A stretch of DNA of 64,000 bases from assembly GCA_937911265.1 (NCBI GenBank), contig CALDRG010000063.1:1-64000 (forward strand), given 5' to 3'. Positions 51,061 to 60,035 of this stretch are shown here, piece by piece (positions within the stretch are counted from its first letter, which is position 1; every line of letters starts with the position of its first letter). Source of the DNA: Thalassarchaeum sp002495735 (GTDB lineage: Archaea; Thermoplasmatota; Poseidoniia; Poseidoniales; Thalassarchaeaceae). A model generated the notes under the pieces. The model was not told where the DNA came from, ran no database searches, and saw nothing but the letters and a program-made list of their open reading frames with translations. A program made the position numbers and the translations under genes.

Positions 51061-51597
51061 TTAGTCGCGGAATATGTGCTCGCGATAGTGTTCAAGCTCC
51101 ACAATGCTACCGCGGATGTCGTCAAGCGCCCGATGCCCTGCAGGTTTGGTCGCTCTCGGCAGATCCGGGTACCATCTGTCGACGAGTTGCTTGATAGAAG
51201 TGACATCAACGCTGCGGTAATGGAAGAAGTCGTGCAGTTCGGGCATGTAGCGCCTGAGGAAACGCCTGTCCTGGCCAATCGTATTGCCGCACAGCGGCGA
51301 TATGCCCTCGATGCAGTGCTCGCGAAGGAATTCGATTGTCAACGCCTCGGCCTCGGCCATCGGAATTCCATGGTTCCTGACTCTATCCAGAAGTCCATTC
51401 TCGGTATGGTGTGTGAGATTCCAATCGTCCATCTTAGCCAGTTCCGACTCGGGCTGCGAAATCGCAAAAGCCGGTCCCTCGGCGACCACAGTCAGGTCGC
51501 CCTCAGTCACTATGGTGGCAATCTCGATGATGGTGTTCTCTTCCGGTTCGAGACCAGTCATCTCGAGGTCCATCCAGACTAGTCTCTCCTCGACCAT
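51061..51597 (-). CDS. orn: oligoribonuclease
   Basis: 178 residues. The DEDDh exonuclease motifs are all present: VWMDLEMTGLEP (Asp, Glu), NTIGQDRRFLRRYMPEL (Asp) and AGHRALDDIRGSI (His, Asp). The segment SVDVTSIKQLVDRWYP, followed by the P-x-x-x-K-P-x-x-H-R-A-L-D-D end, matches bacterial and eukaryotic Orn closely. It degrades 2- to 5-nt RNA to mononucleotides. Orn is common in proteobacteria, actinobacteria and eukaryotes but rare in archaea, so its presence suggests ancestral transfer. It is divergent from the MFS gene with about 80 bp between. Confidence 0.95.
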   Translation of the reverse strand: MVEERLVWMDLEMTGLEPEENTIIEIATIVTEGDLTVVAEGPAFAISQPESELAKMDDWNLTHHTENGLLDRVRNHGIPMAEAEALTIEFLREHCIEGISPLCGNTIGQDRRFLRRYMPELHDFFHYRSVDVTSIKQLVDRWYPDLPRATKPAGHRALDDIRGSIVELEHYREHIFRD

Positions 51598-51677
51598 GAG
51601 ACTGGCGCTGGCGGGACAGACTTAGGGCTTCTCATGCAAGGGCGAGTAATCATAGTGTCCAGACCACGCGCAGGGAC

Positions 51678-52931
51678 ATGAGTGGTGTAGGTTACATCGA
51701 GTTGCTGAGAAGGAACTCCTCGTTCCGCCGCCTGTTCATTGCGAATGAAATCTCGTTCATTGGTGACTGGTTCACCGTAATTGCCCTCTTCATTCTCGCC
51801 GCCGAAGCCACTGACAACTCGCCACTGGCGATTGCCGGTGTGATGGCCTCGAGGAGTTTTGCGCTGGCTCTGGCAACTCCATTCACGGGGCTGCTGGCGG
51901 ACCGATATTCACGCAAGGGACTCATGCTGGGTGCTAACATCGCTTCTCTGATTGTTCTTGTTTTCGTACTTGCTTTAGATTTGCTTGGGAGTCTGACATC
52001 GGTGTATGTACTGGCGGTGGTGATGGTGACTGCTAGAGCGGTCTTCGACCCTGCTGAGTACGCCTATCTTCCCAACATCTGTGACGATCAGGAACTGTTG
52101 ACCGCCAATGCCTTAGCCTCTGGAGGATGGTCGGTGGCACTAGGGCTGGGTTCCGCAATAGGTGGGCTGACTATCTCCATCTACGGCATCCAGACGGCGC
52201 TATGGATAGACACCGTGACCTTCGTTGCGGCGGCTCTGGTAATCATGACACTGCCACCCGGTGGCCCAGATACCACAGATAGGAAGAGTGTCACCCCTCG
52301 AGTGGTCGTCGAAGAGATTGGTGCTGGATGGAGATACATCCTATCCAGCCCACCGCTGCGCAGAGTGGTGTTCGCCAAGGGTCTGTGGGCCTCTGGAGGT
52401 GGGGCTCAGGTATTCCTGCTGATTTTGATAGGAATGGAAGCCGGCTTCGGCGAGGTTGCGGCGGGCATCGGCATCCTGTTCATGGCTAGAGGATTCGGTA
52501 GTGGCTTCGGCCCCATCGCAGGGAGGTCGCTGATGGAGAACCCACGTCTCAGACCGTATCTTCTGGGACTCTCTGTGGGGGTCTGCGGGCTATTCTACAT
52601 CGCCGTCTCGGCTGTCGAGTGGACTGAGATGGTTCTGATTCTGGTGTTCTTCTCGCATGCTGCGAGCGGCCTTAACTGGGTACTTTCAACCACTTTCCTA
52701 CAGGAGAGGTCGGCTGACGAATGGCGCGGCAGGGTGGCTGGAACTGATCACTTCGGCATCACCTTGATGATGGGAATTTCGGCAGTAGTCGGGGGACTCA
52801 TAATGGAGAACGGGCTTCTTGGACTCAGGGAGTTGATTGCCCTGACCGGGATGGTTCAAATCGTCCTCGGGCTGGCTTGGATAATGCTAGCTTCATCGCA
52901 TGAGAAGAGACTGTTAGACCAGACTCTGTAG
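51678..52931 (+). CDS. MFS transporter (MFS_3, EntS-like)
   Basis: 417 residues, about twelve hydrophobic segments. The start FRRLFIANEISFIGDWFTVI and the loop TGLLADRYSRKGLMLG match the MFS_3 group of exporters (EntS-like efflux). The substrate is unknown. The 3' end overlaps the convergent membrane protein gene by 18 bp. Confidence 0.85.
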   Translation: MSGVGYIELLRRNSSFRRLFIANEISFIGDWFTVIALFILAAEATDNSPLAIAGVMASRSFALALATPFTGLLADRYSRKGLMLGANIASLIVLVFVLALDLLGSLTSVYVLAVVMVTARAVFDPAEYAYLPNICDDQELLTANALASGGWSVALGLGSAIGGLTISIYGIQTALWIDTVTFVAAALVIMTLPPGGPDTTDRKSVTPRVVVEEIGAGWRYILSSPPLRRVVFAKGLWASGGGAQVFLLILIGMEAGFGEVAAGIGILFMARGFGSGFGPIAGRSLMENPRLRPYLLGLSVGVCGLFYIAVSAVEWTEMVLILVFFSHAASGLNWVLSTTFLQERSADEWRGRVAGTDHFGITLMMGISAVVGGLIMENGLLGLRELIALTGMVQIVLGLAWIMLASSHEKRLLDQTL

Positions 52932-53723
52932 GCCGGCTAGCACGGCCAGTGGCGCTATCGAGAAAATGGTGTCACGGAGCAGTGAGCGAGTAGATGCCTT
53001 GGCGCGAGCGGTGATTCTTGACTGAATGTCCTCATCCAGCTTGTCCATCATACCTCCAGCGGGCCCTCTGACTTGTTCCAGAGCACTCTCGACAGCGTCA
53101 GCACCCATGTCCAACAGACTCGATACGAGATCTGAAAGCGGTCCACGCTTGGGCGCTGGGGTGTGTTCTCCGTCTACTGTGTGCTCCACGTCTATCACCG
53201 TTCTCCAAGGCCGTGGTACCTCGATTTCTCCGACCCCCTTGAGAATCTCGCGACCCACTACGGCCGCTTGCACCGCCATCTTTGCTGTGGTGAGGTTGTA
53301 CTTGGTCAGCAACTGAATATCACGACGCGAGCGGGTGACCTTTCCAAAGTCAGCAATCAGCCAAGCCGCACCCGCTATGAGGAGCAGTGCCACTCCTATC
53401 TGAGGGGTTTGTTCCCAGCTGGGCCAACCGATTGGACCGAACCAAATGCGGGCAGTGATTGCTATAATTGCAGGGAGTAGGAAAGCTAGGACCTCATTGA
53501 CGACTATCAGCCAGAAGCCTTCGATTGGGAGCTTCTTCAGTCTCACGAAAAACCACCTGATATGCTTCGTCCTCTCACCAGGTGGGGCGTAGGTATTCAC
53601 CAGATCCATCAAAGGCGGCATCACGAAAACCATCCTCATGATGAAGGGGATCACCAGCATCAGTAGGTAAGCGTCCCATGGAGATGCGGGAGGCAGACTA
53701 GGGAAGGCGATGGCCTCTGACAT
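52914..53723 (-). CDS. membrane protein of unknown function
   Basis: 269 residues from ATG 53723. It has three or four hydrophobic segments in the first 145 residues (YLLMLVIPFIMRMVFVM, LIVVNEVLAFLLPAIIAITA, IGVALLLIAGAAWLIADFG), then an amphipathic and charged cytoplasmic part of about 100 residues and a last weak hydrophobic stretch at the C-terminus. I do not recognise the family. It follows a smaller membrane protein gene on the same strand at 43 bp. Confidence 0.65.
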   Translation of the reverse strand: MSEAIAFPSLPPASPWDAYLLMLVIPFIMRMVFVMPPLMDLVNTYAPPGERTKHIRWFFVRLKKLPIEGFWLIVVNEVLAFLLPAIIAITARIWFGPIGWPSWEQTPQIGVALLLIAGAAWLIADFGKVTRSRRDIQLLTKYNLTTAKMAVQAAVVGREILKGVGEIEVPRPWRTVIDVEHTVDGEHTPAPKRGPLSDLVSSLLDMGADAVESALEQVRGPAGGMMDKLDEDIQSRITARAKASTRSLLRDTIFSIAPLAVLAGLQSLV

Positions 53724-53766
53724 TGGCGCTGAGTGGAGTCTGACCCCCATCAACCTCACTACGGCC

Positions 53767-54201
53767 TCACATAGCCGACTCGCGCAAGACGGAGGCCTGG
53801 TTCGAAGCCGACCTGACCAGCACGATGGCGATTATTGCTCCCGAGGCGAAGGCGGTGCCGATGTACTGGTGCGTATTGAAGAACAGCCACGCTAATCCCA
53901 GAAGGGACAGGTAAGACACCATCTGGCAGATGATTGACAGTCTCAGCAGTATGATATACTCGACGTCATTGGGATTATCGAATTCTTGGATGTAAGAGTT
54001 GATGAGGAAGAAGACTGCTTGGAAAGGTAGCGCAGCTGCAAGTATGGCAAGGCCAATCACAGTCCCCATGTCTGGATTATCTGGACTCAACTCCAGACCT
54101 CGGAACAGCATGTTACCCATGTTGACACCGATAATTGCAGCGTGGATTGTCCACGCCTTGTCCGAAGGAGCGTTGTCTCCACGGGCATTCTCCGGAACCA
54201 T
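53767..54201 (-). CDS. small polytopic membrane protein of unknown function
   Basis: 144 residues with four hydrophobic segments (IHAAIIGVNMGNMLF, MGTVIGLAILAAALPFQAVFF, ICQMVSYLSLLGLAWLFF, GTAFASGAIIAIVLV). It has no motif that I recognise. It could be an accessory subunit of the neighbouring 269-residue membrane protein, to which it lies 43 bp upstream on the same strand. Confidence 0.65.
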   Translation of the reverse strand: MVPENARGDNAPSDKAWTIHAAIIGVNMGNMLFRGLELSPDNPDMGTVIGLAILAAALPFQAVFFLINSYIQEFDNPNDVEYIILLRLSIICQMVSYLSLLGLAWLFFNTHQYIGTAFASGAIIAIVLVRSASNQASVLRESAM

Positions 54202-54313
54202 GCCCGCGCTCGGTCTCGCAGCACTGTTGAATATTACTCTCGCAGAGCAATGCTCAGGCGGGGTTCCGAGGTATGCGCGTACCTACCCAGCGCTTCCAGA
54301 CAGATGGAATCCT

Positions 54314-55753
54314 TCAGGGGAGATCTTCCGCAGGGCTATTCGCTTCCAGCAGTGCCGCCGTCCAGTCATTCTGAAAGACGCCTTGCGGGTCAAACGTATT
54401 GCAGACAGTGCGGAAAGTATCGAACCGGGGATAGAGGGATGTTATCTCGTCGGCCTCGAGAGGGCACACCTTCCCCCAGTGCGGGCGCGCATGGAACAGT
54501 TTTGACATGCTTCGAGCCATGAAGCTCGCGAACAGGAGAAAACCAGCACGCCGAGCCGGCTTCGCGTAGCTGATGAAACTTAGCGCGTACCAGTCCTCGC
54601 CCGCGCCGCTGGCCATCGAGATCAAGGTGTCATCTGGAAGCACCCGCCTCACGCAGATAGGGAAGTGGTGGCAGTACTGGTCGTGAAGTCCGGCCAGTTC
54701 CTCCTGCATGCCGAAACCCTCGATCTGTCTCTGGTTGCCTGCAGACAACGCTGACTCCCTCCCTCCAGCGACCTCGATGGTTTCTTGGGCGAACCCGAGC
54801 GCGTCCGCCAACTGGTCTCGGCGCACGAACAATTCGATCTCGATGTGGCGGAAGGCATCGTGCTTCATCACCAGCATGGACGAGGAGCGGTCTGTGACTT
54901 TCCAGTTACGAATCAAGAAGGCTGGGATGATACGCTGAAAGGCGAGCCGAATCAAGCGCCGGCTGCGCACAACGCGTTCCATGAAAAGAATCTGTAGGAT
55001 CAAGCCGTAGTCCATTATTCCCATCCAGTAGAGACGGTACAGCCTAGCGAGGCGGGAACGCGGTCGGTCATCTTCTCTCCGGTGCTGGATGAAGTAAGAC
55101 CAACGCCAGGGTAAGAGGTAGAACTGCTGGAGCGGGAATGGCGCTTCGGCGTCCAGAACATCCGACAGCTGATAGGACTCGGTGAAATGCTCCTGCACGT
55201 TGTACTGTTCACGGCAGCGAATCTTCACAGCTAGGATGATTCCGAGCGATCCCAGTGAGCAGCGGGCTGCCTGCAGAGATTCTCCGGCGTTCAGCTCCTC
55301 GATGATCGCCTGGCCACTGGAATCGTCATAGCGCGCCAGTCGCACCCCCTCGACATAGTGCGACATGCTGTTGCGTCCCGAACCGTGAGTGCCGGTGGAA
55401 ATCGCCCCGGCAATCGTCTGGGCCGTGATCAGCCCCAGCGAATGCAGGGTTGCTCCCTCACGGCCGAGCTCTTTGAGGAGGTGCTTGATCTGGCATCCGG
55501 CACCAACTGTGGCAACTAGCTGGTCGCCGTCGGACTGGATCTGGACGTCGTTCAACCGCCGCAGGTCCAGCAGCACGTCGTCACTGAGGACCGCTTCGCT
55601 CCAGCTATGTAATCTGCCGACGGCGCGGATGCGCTGGCCGTTGTGTCTGTCGAGAATCTGAAGGACTTCCTGCTCATCAGATGGAGTGTAGGCTGCCGAC
55701 GGCCGAAGCACCTGGTTGCGGCCGAAATTCTTGCGTTGGATGCTCTGAACCAC
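54314..55753 (-). CDS. FAD-linked oxidoreductase of the aldonolactone oxidase family
   Basis: 479 residues from GTG 55753. The N-terminal FAD-binding half has VGRLHSWSEAVLSDDVLLDL, where His may hold FAD covalently, then TLHSLGLITAQTIAGAISTG and THGSG. The C-terminal half ends in RPHWGKVCPL and NTFDPQGVFQNDW, both typical of L-gulonolactone/D-arabinonolactone oxidases. The physiological substrate is unknown, perhaps a sugar acid or alditol. It lies 38 bp after msrA on the same strand. Confidence 0.88.
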   Translation of the reverse strand: MVQSIQRKNFGRNQVLRPSAAYTPSDEQEVLQILDRHNGQRIRAVGRLHSWSEAVLSDDVLLDLRRLNDVQIQSDGDQLVATVGAGCQIKHLLKELGREGATLHSLGLITAQTIAGAISTGTHGSGRNSMSHYVEGVRLARYDDSSGQAIIEELNAGESLQAARCSLGSLGIILAVKIRCREQYNVQEHFTESYQLSDVLDAEAPFPLQQFYLLPWRWSYFIQHRREDDRPRSRLARLYRLYWMGIMDYGLILQILFMERVVRSRRLIRLAFQRIIPAFLIRNWKVTDRSSSMLVMKHDAFRHIEIELFVRRDQLADALGFAQETIEVAGGRESALSAGNQRQIEGFGMQEELAGLHDQYCHHFPICVRRVLPDDTLISMASGAGEDWYALSFISYAKPARRAGFLLFASFMARSMSKLFHARPHWGKVCPLEADEITSLYPRFDTFRTVCNTFDPQGVFQNDWTAALLEANSPAEDLP

Positions 55754-55791
55754 GCGTCTGCGAAGGATGGTCTGGTATAGAAATCCCCAAC

Positions 55792-56313
55792 TTACCCATA
55801 AAGGTGCGAGAATCTGGCACGTACCTTCGCCAACTTCGGAGACACCACTATCTGACAGTACGGGTTATTGGGATTGTTAGAATAATAGTTGACGTGATAG
55901 TTCTCAGCCGACCAGAACCTCTCCAGCGGCACCACCTCGGTCACGATGGGATCGGCGTAGTCGTCCGATATCTCCTCGATAACTGCTAATGCCTCCTCGC
56001 GTTGTTCTTGATTGGAGTGGAGTATGATGCTCCTGTATTGGGGACCCACATCATTGCCCTGCCTGTTGAGTTGAGTGCTATCATGGATGCAGAAGAACAC
56101 ATCGAATAATTGCCTGCGGGAGATTACCTCGGGGTCGAATGAGACCTGGACAACCTCGGCATGGCCGGTGCGCTTACCGCAGACCTGTTCATAGGTCGGA
56201 TTGTCGATGTGCCCTCCTGAATATCCCGGAATCACCTCGCTCACGCCACGTAGCCCCTTCAGCGCGCCTTCGACACACCAGAAGCAACCGCCGCCGAGGA
56301 CTATGCTCTCCAT
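55792..56313 (-). CDS. msrA: peptide methionine sulfoxide reductase A
   Basis: 173 residues from ATG 56313. The catalytic Cys is in LGGGCFWCVEG, followed by GVSEVIPGYSGGH, then NPTYEQVCGKRTGHAEVVQV, all conserved in MsrA. It reduces Met-S-sulfoxide. Recycling Cys residues of the long bacterial form are not obvious at the C-terminus. It lies only 4 nt after guaB on the same strand, so the two are probably one transcript. Confidence 0.95.
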   Translation of the reverse strand: MESIVLGGGCFWCVEGALKGLRGVSEVIPGYSGGHIDNPTYEQVCGKRTGHAEVVQVSFDPEVISRRQLFDVFFCIHDSTQLNRQGNDVGPQYRSIILHSNQEQREEALAVIEEISDDYADPIVTEVVPLERFWSAENYHVNYYSNNPNNPYCQIVVSPKLAKVRARFSHLYG

Positions 56314-56317
56314 CGCA

Positions 56318-57781
56318 TCACCTGCGGTAGTTGGGCGCCTCGCGGGTAATCTCGACATCGTGGACGTGGCTCTCAGAGAGTCCTGCGTTGGTGATACGTA
56401 CGAAGTTGCAGTTGGTCTTCATCTCGGCTATGCTACCATTGCCAGTGTAGCCCATCGAGGAGCGCAGACCGCCTATCATCTGGTAGAGCACATTGTCCAC
56501 AGGACCTCTTGCGGGTACTCGGCCCTCGATTCCCTCTGGAACGTACTTCTGGGTATCATCTTGCTCTGACTGAAAGTACCTCTCGTGAGCTCCTTGACTC
56601 ATCGCCGAGACAGAGCCCATGCCACGGTACACCTTGTATGACCTGCCTTGGTACAAAATGATCTCACCTGGAGACTCATCAGTCCCTGCTAGCATTGAAC
56701 CAGCCATCACCGAATCGGCTCCTGCAGCTATCGCCTTGGCGATGTCTCCACTATACTTGATGCCGCCATCAGCGATCACTGGAATATCGTTACCGATGCA
56801 TGTCTCGACCACTCCCAATACAGCAGTGAGCTGTGGAACCCCTACTCCGGAGACTATCCTAGTAGTGCAGATGGATCCCGGACCGATTCCGACCTTCACT
56901 GCGTCCGCTCCGGCATCGATCAGCATCTCTGCTGCTGCCCCAGTGACGATGTTTCCGGCGATGATTTGTGCGCTGTCTACAGCTTGACTGCGAATCTCCC
57001 TGACAGTGTCGATGACTCCATGAGAGTGGCCGTGGGCGGTATCCACCACCACGGCGTCAGCCCCTGCCTCGTACAGTGCTAGAGCGCGCTCGACCCCTTT
57101 GTCTCCGGTTCCAGTAGCTGCTGCTACCCTCAGACGGCCCTGCGAGTCCTTGCACGACTTTGGATTGTCCCGGCTTTGCTGGATGTCACGCACCGTCATC
57201 ATGCCAGCACAGCCGCCGTCGTCATCGACCACGATGAGTCTCTCGATGCGGCGCTGATGGAGGAGCTTCTTAGCGACCTCCGGGTCGACATGCTCGGGCA
57301 CTGTGACGACATCGGTGGTCATCATGGTCGAGACCTTTACCGAGTCGTCGGAAACGAACCTGATGTCGCGGTTTGTGATGATGCCAACCAGCGACCCTGA
57401 GTCGTCTACGACAGGGAATCCTGAGAAACCGTGCTGCGACTTAATCGCCCTCAGTTCCCCGATGGTGCTGTTGGGTGAAATGGTCACGGGGTCGAGGACT
57501 AGTCCAGCCTCGAAGCGCTTGACCCGATAGACCTCCGCGGCCTGAGACTCCACGCTCATGTTGCGGTGGATAACACCGATTCCGCCGGCTTGAGCCATGG
57601 CGATGGCCATGCCGTTCTCGGTCACGGTGTCCATCGCCGCTGAGATGAGCGGGATGTTCAGGGGAATTGAATTTGTCAGACGGGTAGTGGTGTCTACCTC
57701 GGCCGGGAGGACCGCCGATTCAGCGGGCATCAGAAGGACGTCGTCGAAGGTCAGAGCCTCGGGCATACCGTCTTGTGCCAT
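56318..57781 (-). CDS. guaB: inosine-5'-monophosphate dehydrogenase
   Basis: 487 residues. It oxidises IMP to XMP, the first step to GMP. The N-terminal part has LTFDDVLLMPAES. Two CBS domains follow (first around GFPVVDDSGSLVGIITNRDI, second around IERLIVVDDDGGCAGMMTVR). The catalytic loop is GSICTTRIVSGVGVPQ, and the flap region has SMGYTGNGSIAE. The length is that of full enzymes with CBS pair. Confidence 0.97.
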   Translation of the reverse strand: MAQDGMPEALTFDDVLLMPAESAVLPAEVDTTTRLTNSIPLNIPLISAAMDTVTENGMAIAMAQAGGIGVIHRNMSVESQAAEVYRVKRFEAGLVLDPVTISPNSTIGELRAIKSQHGFSGFPVVDDSGSLVGIITNRDIRFVSDDSVKVSTMMTTDVVTVPEHVDPEVAKKLLHQRRIERLIVVDDDGGCAGMMTVRDIQQSRDNPKSCKDSQGRLRVAAATGTGDKGVERALALYEAGADAVVVDTAHGHSHGVIDTVREIRSQAVDSAQIIAGNIVTGAAAEMLIDAGADAVKVGIGPGSICTTRIVSGVGVPQLTAVLGVVETCIGNDIPVIADGGIKYSGDIAKAIAAGADSVMAGSMLAGTDESPGEIILYQGRSYKVYRGMGSVSAMSQGAHERYFQSEQDDTQKYVPEGIEGRVPARGPVDNVLYQMIGGLRSSMGYTGNGSIAEMKTNCNFVRITNAGLSESHVHDVEITREAPNYRR

Positions 57782-57975
57782 TAGGTACGGCCTAAGGAGG
57801 CGATACTTGAACGATTCTATCCTAGCGGTAGAATGTGGTCTCCAAGACGCTAAAAGAGTTCGAAATGTTGTGGAATATTAGCTAGACTTTGATGACTTCA
57901 CGTGAGCAAAAATGCGCAGCGAAACCGGCGACTTCAAGAACCATTGTTGGCCGGCCGCGGCACGAGGAGAGAGTA

Positions 57976-58419
57976 ATGTACGAGCTTGCTATGATTGGCT
58001 GGCGCGAGTGGGTTGGGATACCCGAACTCGAAGACGGGGCTTTGCTGGCCAAGATGGACACTGGAGCGTGGTCGAATACGCTACATGCCAGCGACATTGA
58101 GATCATAGAGTCAGACCTTGAGAGCCGCGTCCGATTCCGCCTTGAAGAGGATGGCGAGTGGATTGAGAGGCCGGTCTACGACTGGAGGCGCGTTCGCGAC
58201 ACCGGAGGCCACGAGACCATGCGTCCCGTGATTCGGACATCGCTACAGATAGCCGGAATGGACTTCGACATCGAAGTCTGCCTGAAGGACCGTTCACTGA
58301 TGCGGCACAGGTTCATCCTCGGACGTCGCTTCCTGCGCCAGCACTTCTGCGTACACCCGGGCAGGCAGTGCATCCACCCAAACGAGCGTACGCTACCTAG
58401 GATAGCACTGGAATACTGA
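57976..58419 (+). CDS. retropepsin-like protein (RimB/ATP-dependent zinc protease family)
   Basis: 147 residues from ATG 57976; the frame is open upstream but the conserved start (MYELAMIGWREWVGIPEL) is here. The segment LLAKMDTGAWSNTLHA has the aspartic protease triad Asp-Thr-Gly, as in the family's usual K-x-D-T-G-A-x-t-s-a-L-h-A. GRRFLRQHFCVHPGRQ is the conserved second half. Relatives sit beside RimK-type glutamate ligases and have been called zinc proteases, although the fold is that of a retropepsin dimer. No rimK is visible here. Confidence 0.85.
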   Translation: MYELAMIGWREWVGIPELEDGALLAKMDTGAWSNTLHASDIEIIESDLESRVRFRLEEDGEWIERPVYDWRRVRDTGGHETMRPVIRTSLQIAGMDFDIEVCLKDRSLMRHRFILGRRFLRQHFCVHPGRQCIHPNERTLPRIALEY

Positions 58420-58460
58420 TTCCACCAGTCCTCAAATGCATCCTCTTCCACGCCCCCTCC

Positions 58461-59105
58461 ATGGCCATGGCAGGGACAGAGGCACCGTATGACCCCGGCG
58501 AGCCGTCGCCTTGGTGGCTGAAGGGGCTGGCCATCTTCATGGCACTGATGGTGGTGTTCATGCTATTCAGTACCGCATCGGGAATTCTTTCTCCCATGCT
58601 GGTCGATAGGTTCATGCCTGAAGATTTCGAGGATATCGAGCCCTATCCGGAGGATGGTACGGATGAGGAGAAGGCGGAATGGGACAGGTCGAATGGAGAA
58701 TGGGATGCGTTGGTGGAATACATGGACGACATGATGGGGGTGATGGAGTTCTCGGCCGTACATAGCGGCTTGCTGGCCCTCATGGGGCTGTTCTGCATTC
58801 CAGTGCTATGGAGGGGTGACAGAGAACTTGGGATCAAACTAGTAGGGGCTTGGGTAGGGGTCAACTTCCTAGGAGGCATGGGCATGATGTGGATGATGTC
58901 GAGGATTGGTTTCATGCCCGGATTTGATTATGGCCCTGAGGCGGAGGCGGTGGATCTTGAGTTCTTTGAAACGTTGAGTTTGATTGCCGGATGGGGACAA
59001 ATACTACTCTGCAACGCTTTATTGCTCGGAATCCTGGTTCTCGTGGCGAACAAATCCAAGCCTAGTACATCCTTCGACATACCCTCTGGATTCCGTCCTA
59101 ACTAG
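58461..59105 (+). CDS. membrane protein of unknown function
   Basis: 214 residues, about four hydrophobic segments (WWLKGLAIFMALMVVFMLF, SAVHSGLLALMGLFCIPVL, LVGAWVGVNFLGGMGMMWMM, WGQILLCNALLLGILVLVA). The first and second are separated by an acidic loop rich in Glu, Asp and Pro. I do not recognise the family. It lies 40 bp before the first YbjQ-family gene. Confidence 0.7.
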   Translation: MAMAGTEAPYDPGEPSPWWLKGLAIFMALMVVFMLFSTASGILSPMLVDRFMPEDFEDIEPYPEDGTDEEKAEWDRSNGEWDALVEYMDDMMGVMEFSAVHSGLLALMGLFCIPVLWRGDRELGIKLVGAWVGVNFLGGMGMMWMMSRIGFMPGFDYGPEAEAVDLEFFETLSLIAGWGQILLCNALLLGILVLVANKSKPSTSFDIPSGFRPN

Positions 59106-59145
59106 CCGCCCCAATCTTGAATATCTACCATTCTGTGGTAGGAAC

Positions 59146-59481
59146 ATGGAACAGACGGTCCAAGGCATACTAGTAGTGAATACGGAAACGATTCCGGGCA
59201 TGATGATTACCGAAACTCTCGGGGTTGTCAGCGGCTCGACAGTGAGGGCCAAGCATCTAGGAAAGGATATTTTTGCAGGCCTCAAGAACATAGTTGGCGG
59301 AGAACTGTCACAGTATACGGAGCTTCTCCAGGAGTCCCGTGAGGAGGCTGTCGGAAGAATGGTCGCAGATGCGATGTCGCGAGGAGCCAATGCGGTTGTG
59401 AATGTCAGATTCGCTACTTCGGCAATCACTGCAGGTGCTGCAGAACTGTTTGCCTACGGTACAGCGGTTAAGGCCGAGTAA
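59146..59481 (+). CDS. YbjQ-family (UPF0145) protein
   Basis: 111 residues from ATG 59146. The segments IPGMMITETLGVVSGSTVRA, LKNIVGGELSQYTELLQESR and REEAVGRMVADAMSRGANAVVNVRF match YbjQ proteins, which form a pentameric ring; heavy-metal binding was suggested but is not established. It is followed 14 nt later by a second, membrane-anchored member. Confidence 0.9.
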   Translation: MEQTVQGILVVNTETIPGMMITETLGVVSGSTVRAKHLGKDIFAGLKNIVGGELSQYTELLQESREEAVGRMVADAMSRGANAVVNVRFATSAITAGAAELFAYGTAVKAE

Positions 59482-59495
59482 TCAGGGGTTTTTCG

Positions 59496-60035
59496 ATGGT
59501 AGAAGTAGGTGGCTTGCTGGTACTAGGAATAAGCTTAGTAGTACTCCTTCCCTTCTTACTTCTTGCTCTAATCGGAATGTTGTGGACGGTAGCCTATCCA
59601 CTGATGCTCTGTTGGGCTGTCCTCTTCAGCGGCAAGAAACTGGATCAGCAGATTGTCAACACTGCATCTAGAGAGGCCTCGCTAAGAGAGTCACTCGGTC
59701 GCGACCCCCTCACGACCATTGACGGCGGATACCGCACCGACATCACCTCTTGCGGGGTGGTTTGGTCCGGAGTAGTCTTCGGACCCAGTCACTGGCACCT
59801 CCTAATAGGCTGGATTAACAATCTGACAGGGGGTTCGGTTGACATATTCCAGAAGGTCATCTCTGCAGGAAGGGCTGAGGCTATGCAGCGGTTGCGAGAG
59901 AAGGCTCTTGCTGAGGGATATGAAGATGTGATAAATGTCCGGATAGATACCTCCGATATGACTCCTCAAGGAGCGCGGAAGCGCATCAAGGCAGTAGAGG
60001 TCTTCGCTTACGGAACTGGTGTGAAGTACACCTAG
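59496..60035 (+). CDS. membrane-anchored YbjQ-family protein
   Basis: 179 residues. The N-terminal 50 residues are one or two membrane helices (VGGLLVLGISLVVLLPFLLL, then WTVAYPLMLCWAVLF). The remaining part is a diverged YbjQ domain: TDITSCGVVWSGVVFGPSHW, then SAGRAEAMQRLREKALAEGY, EDVINVRI and a final EVFAYGTGVKY. Together with the preceding soluble copy it looks like a soluble/anchored pair that could form a mixed ring on the membrane; this is inference. The stop shares CTAG (60032-60035) with the convergent M28 peptidase gene. Confidence 0.8.
   Translation: MVEVGGLLVLGISLVVLLPFLLLALIGMLWTVAYPLMLCWAVLFSGKKLDQQIVNTASREASLRESLGRDPLTTIDGGYRTDITSCGVVWSGVVFGPSHWHLLIGWINNLTGGSVDIFQKVISAGRAEAMQRLREKALAEGYEDVINVRIDTSDMTPQGARKRIKAVEVFAYGTGVKYT

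Noticed and set aside
57825..57880. A tRNA-like patch (anticodon-like CTCCAA and GTTCGAAAT)
   Set aside because: No acceptor stem or T stem can be formed; only isolated loop-like words match.
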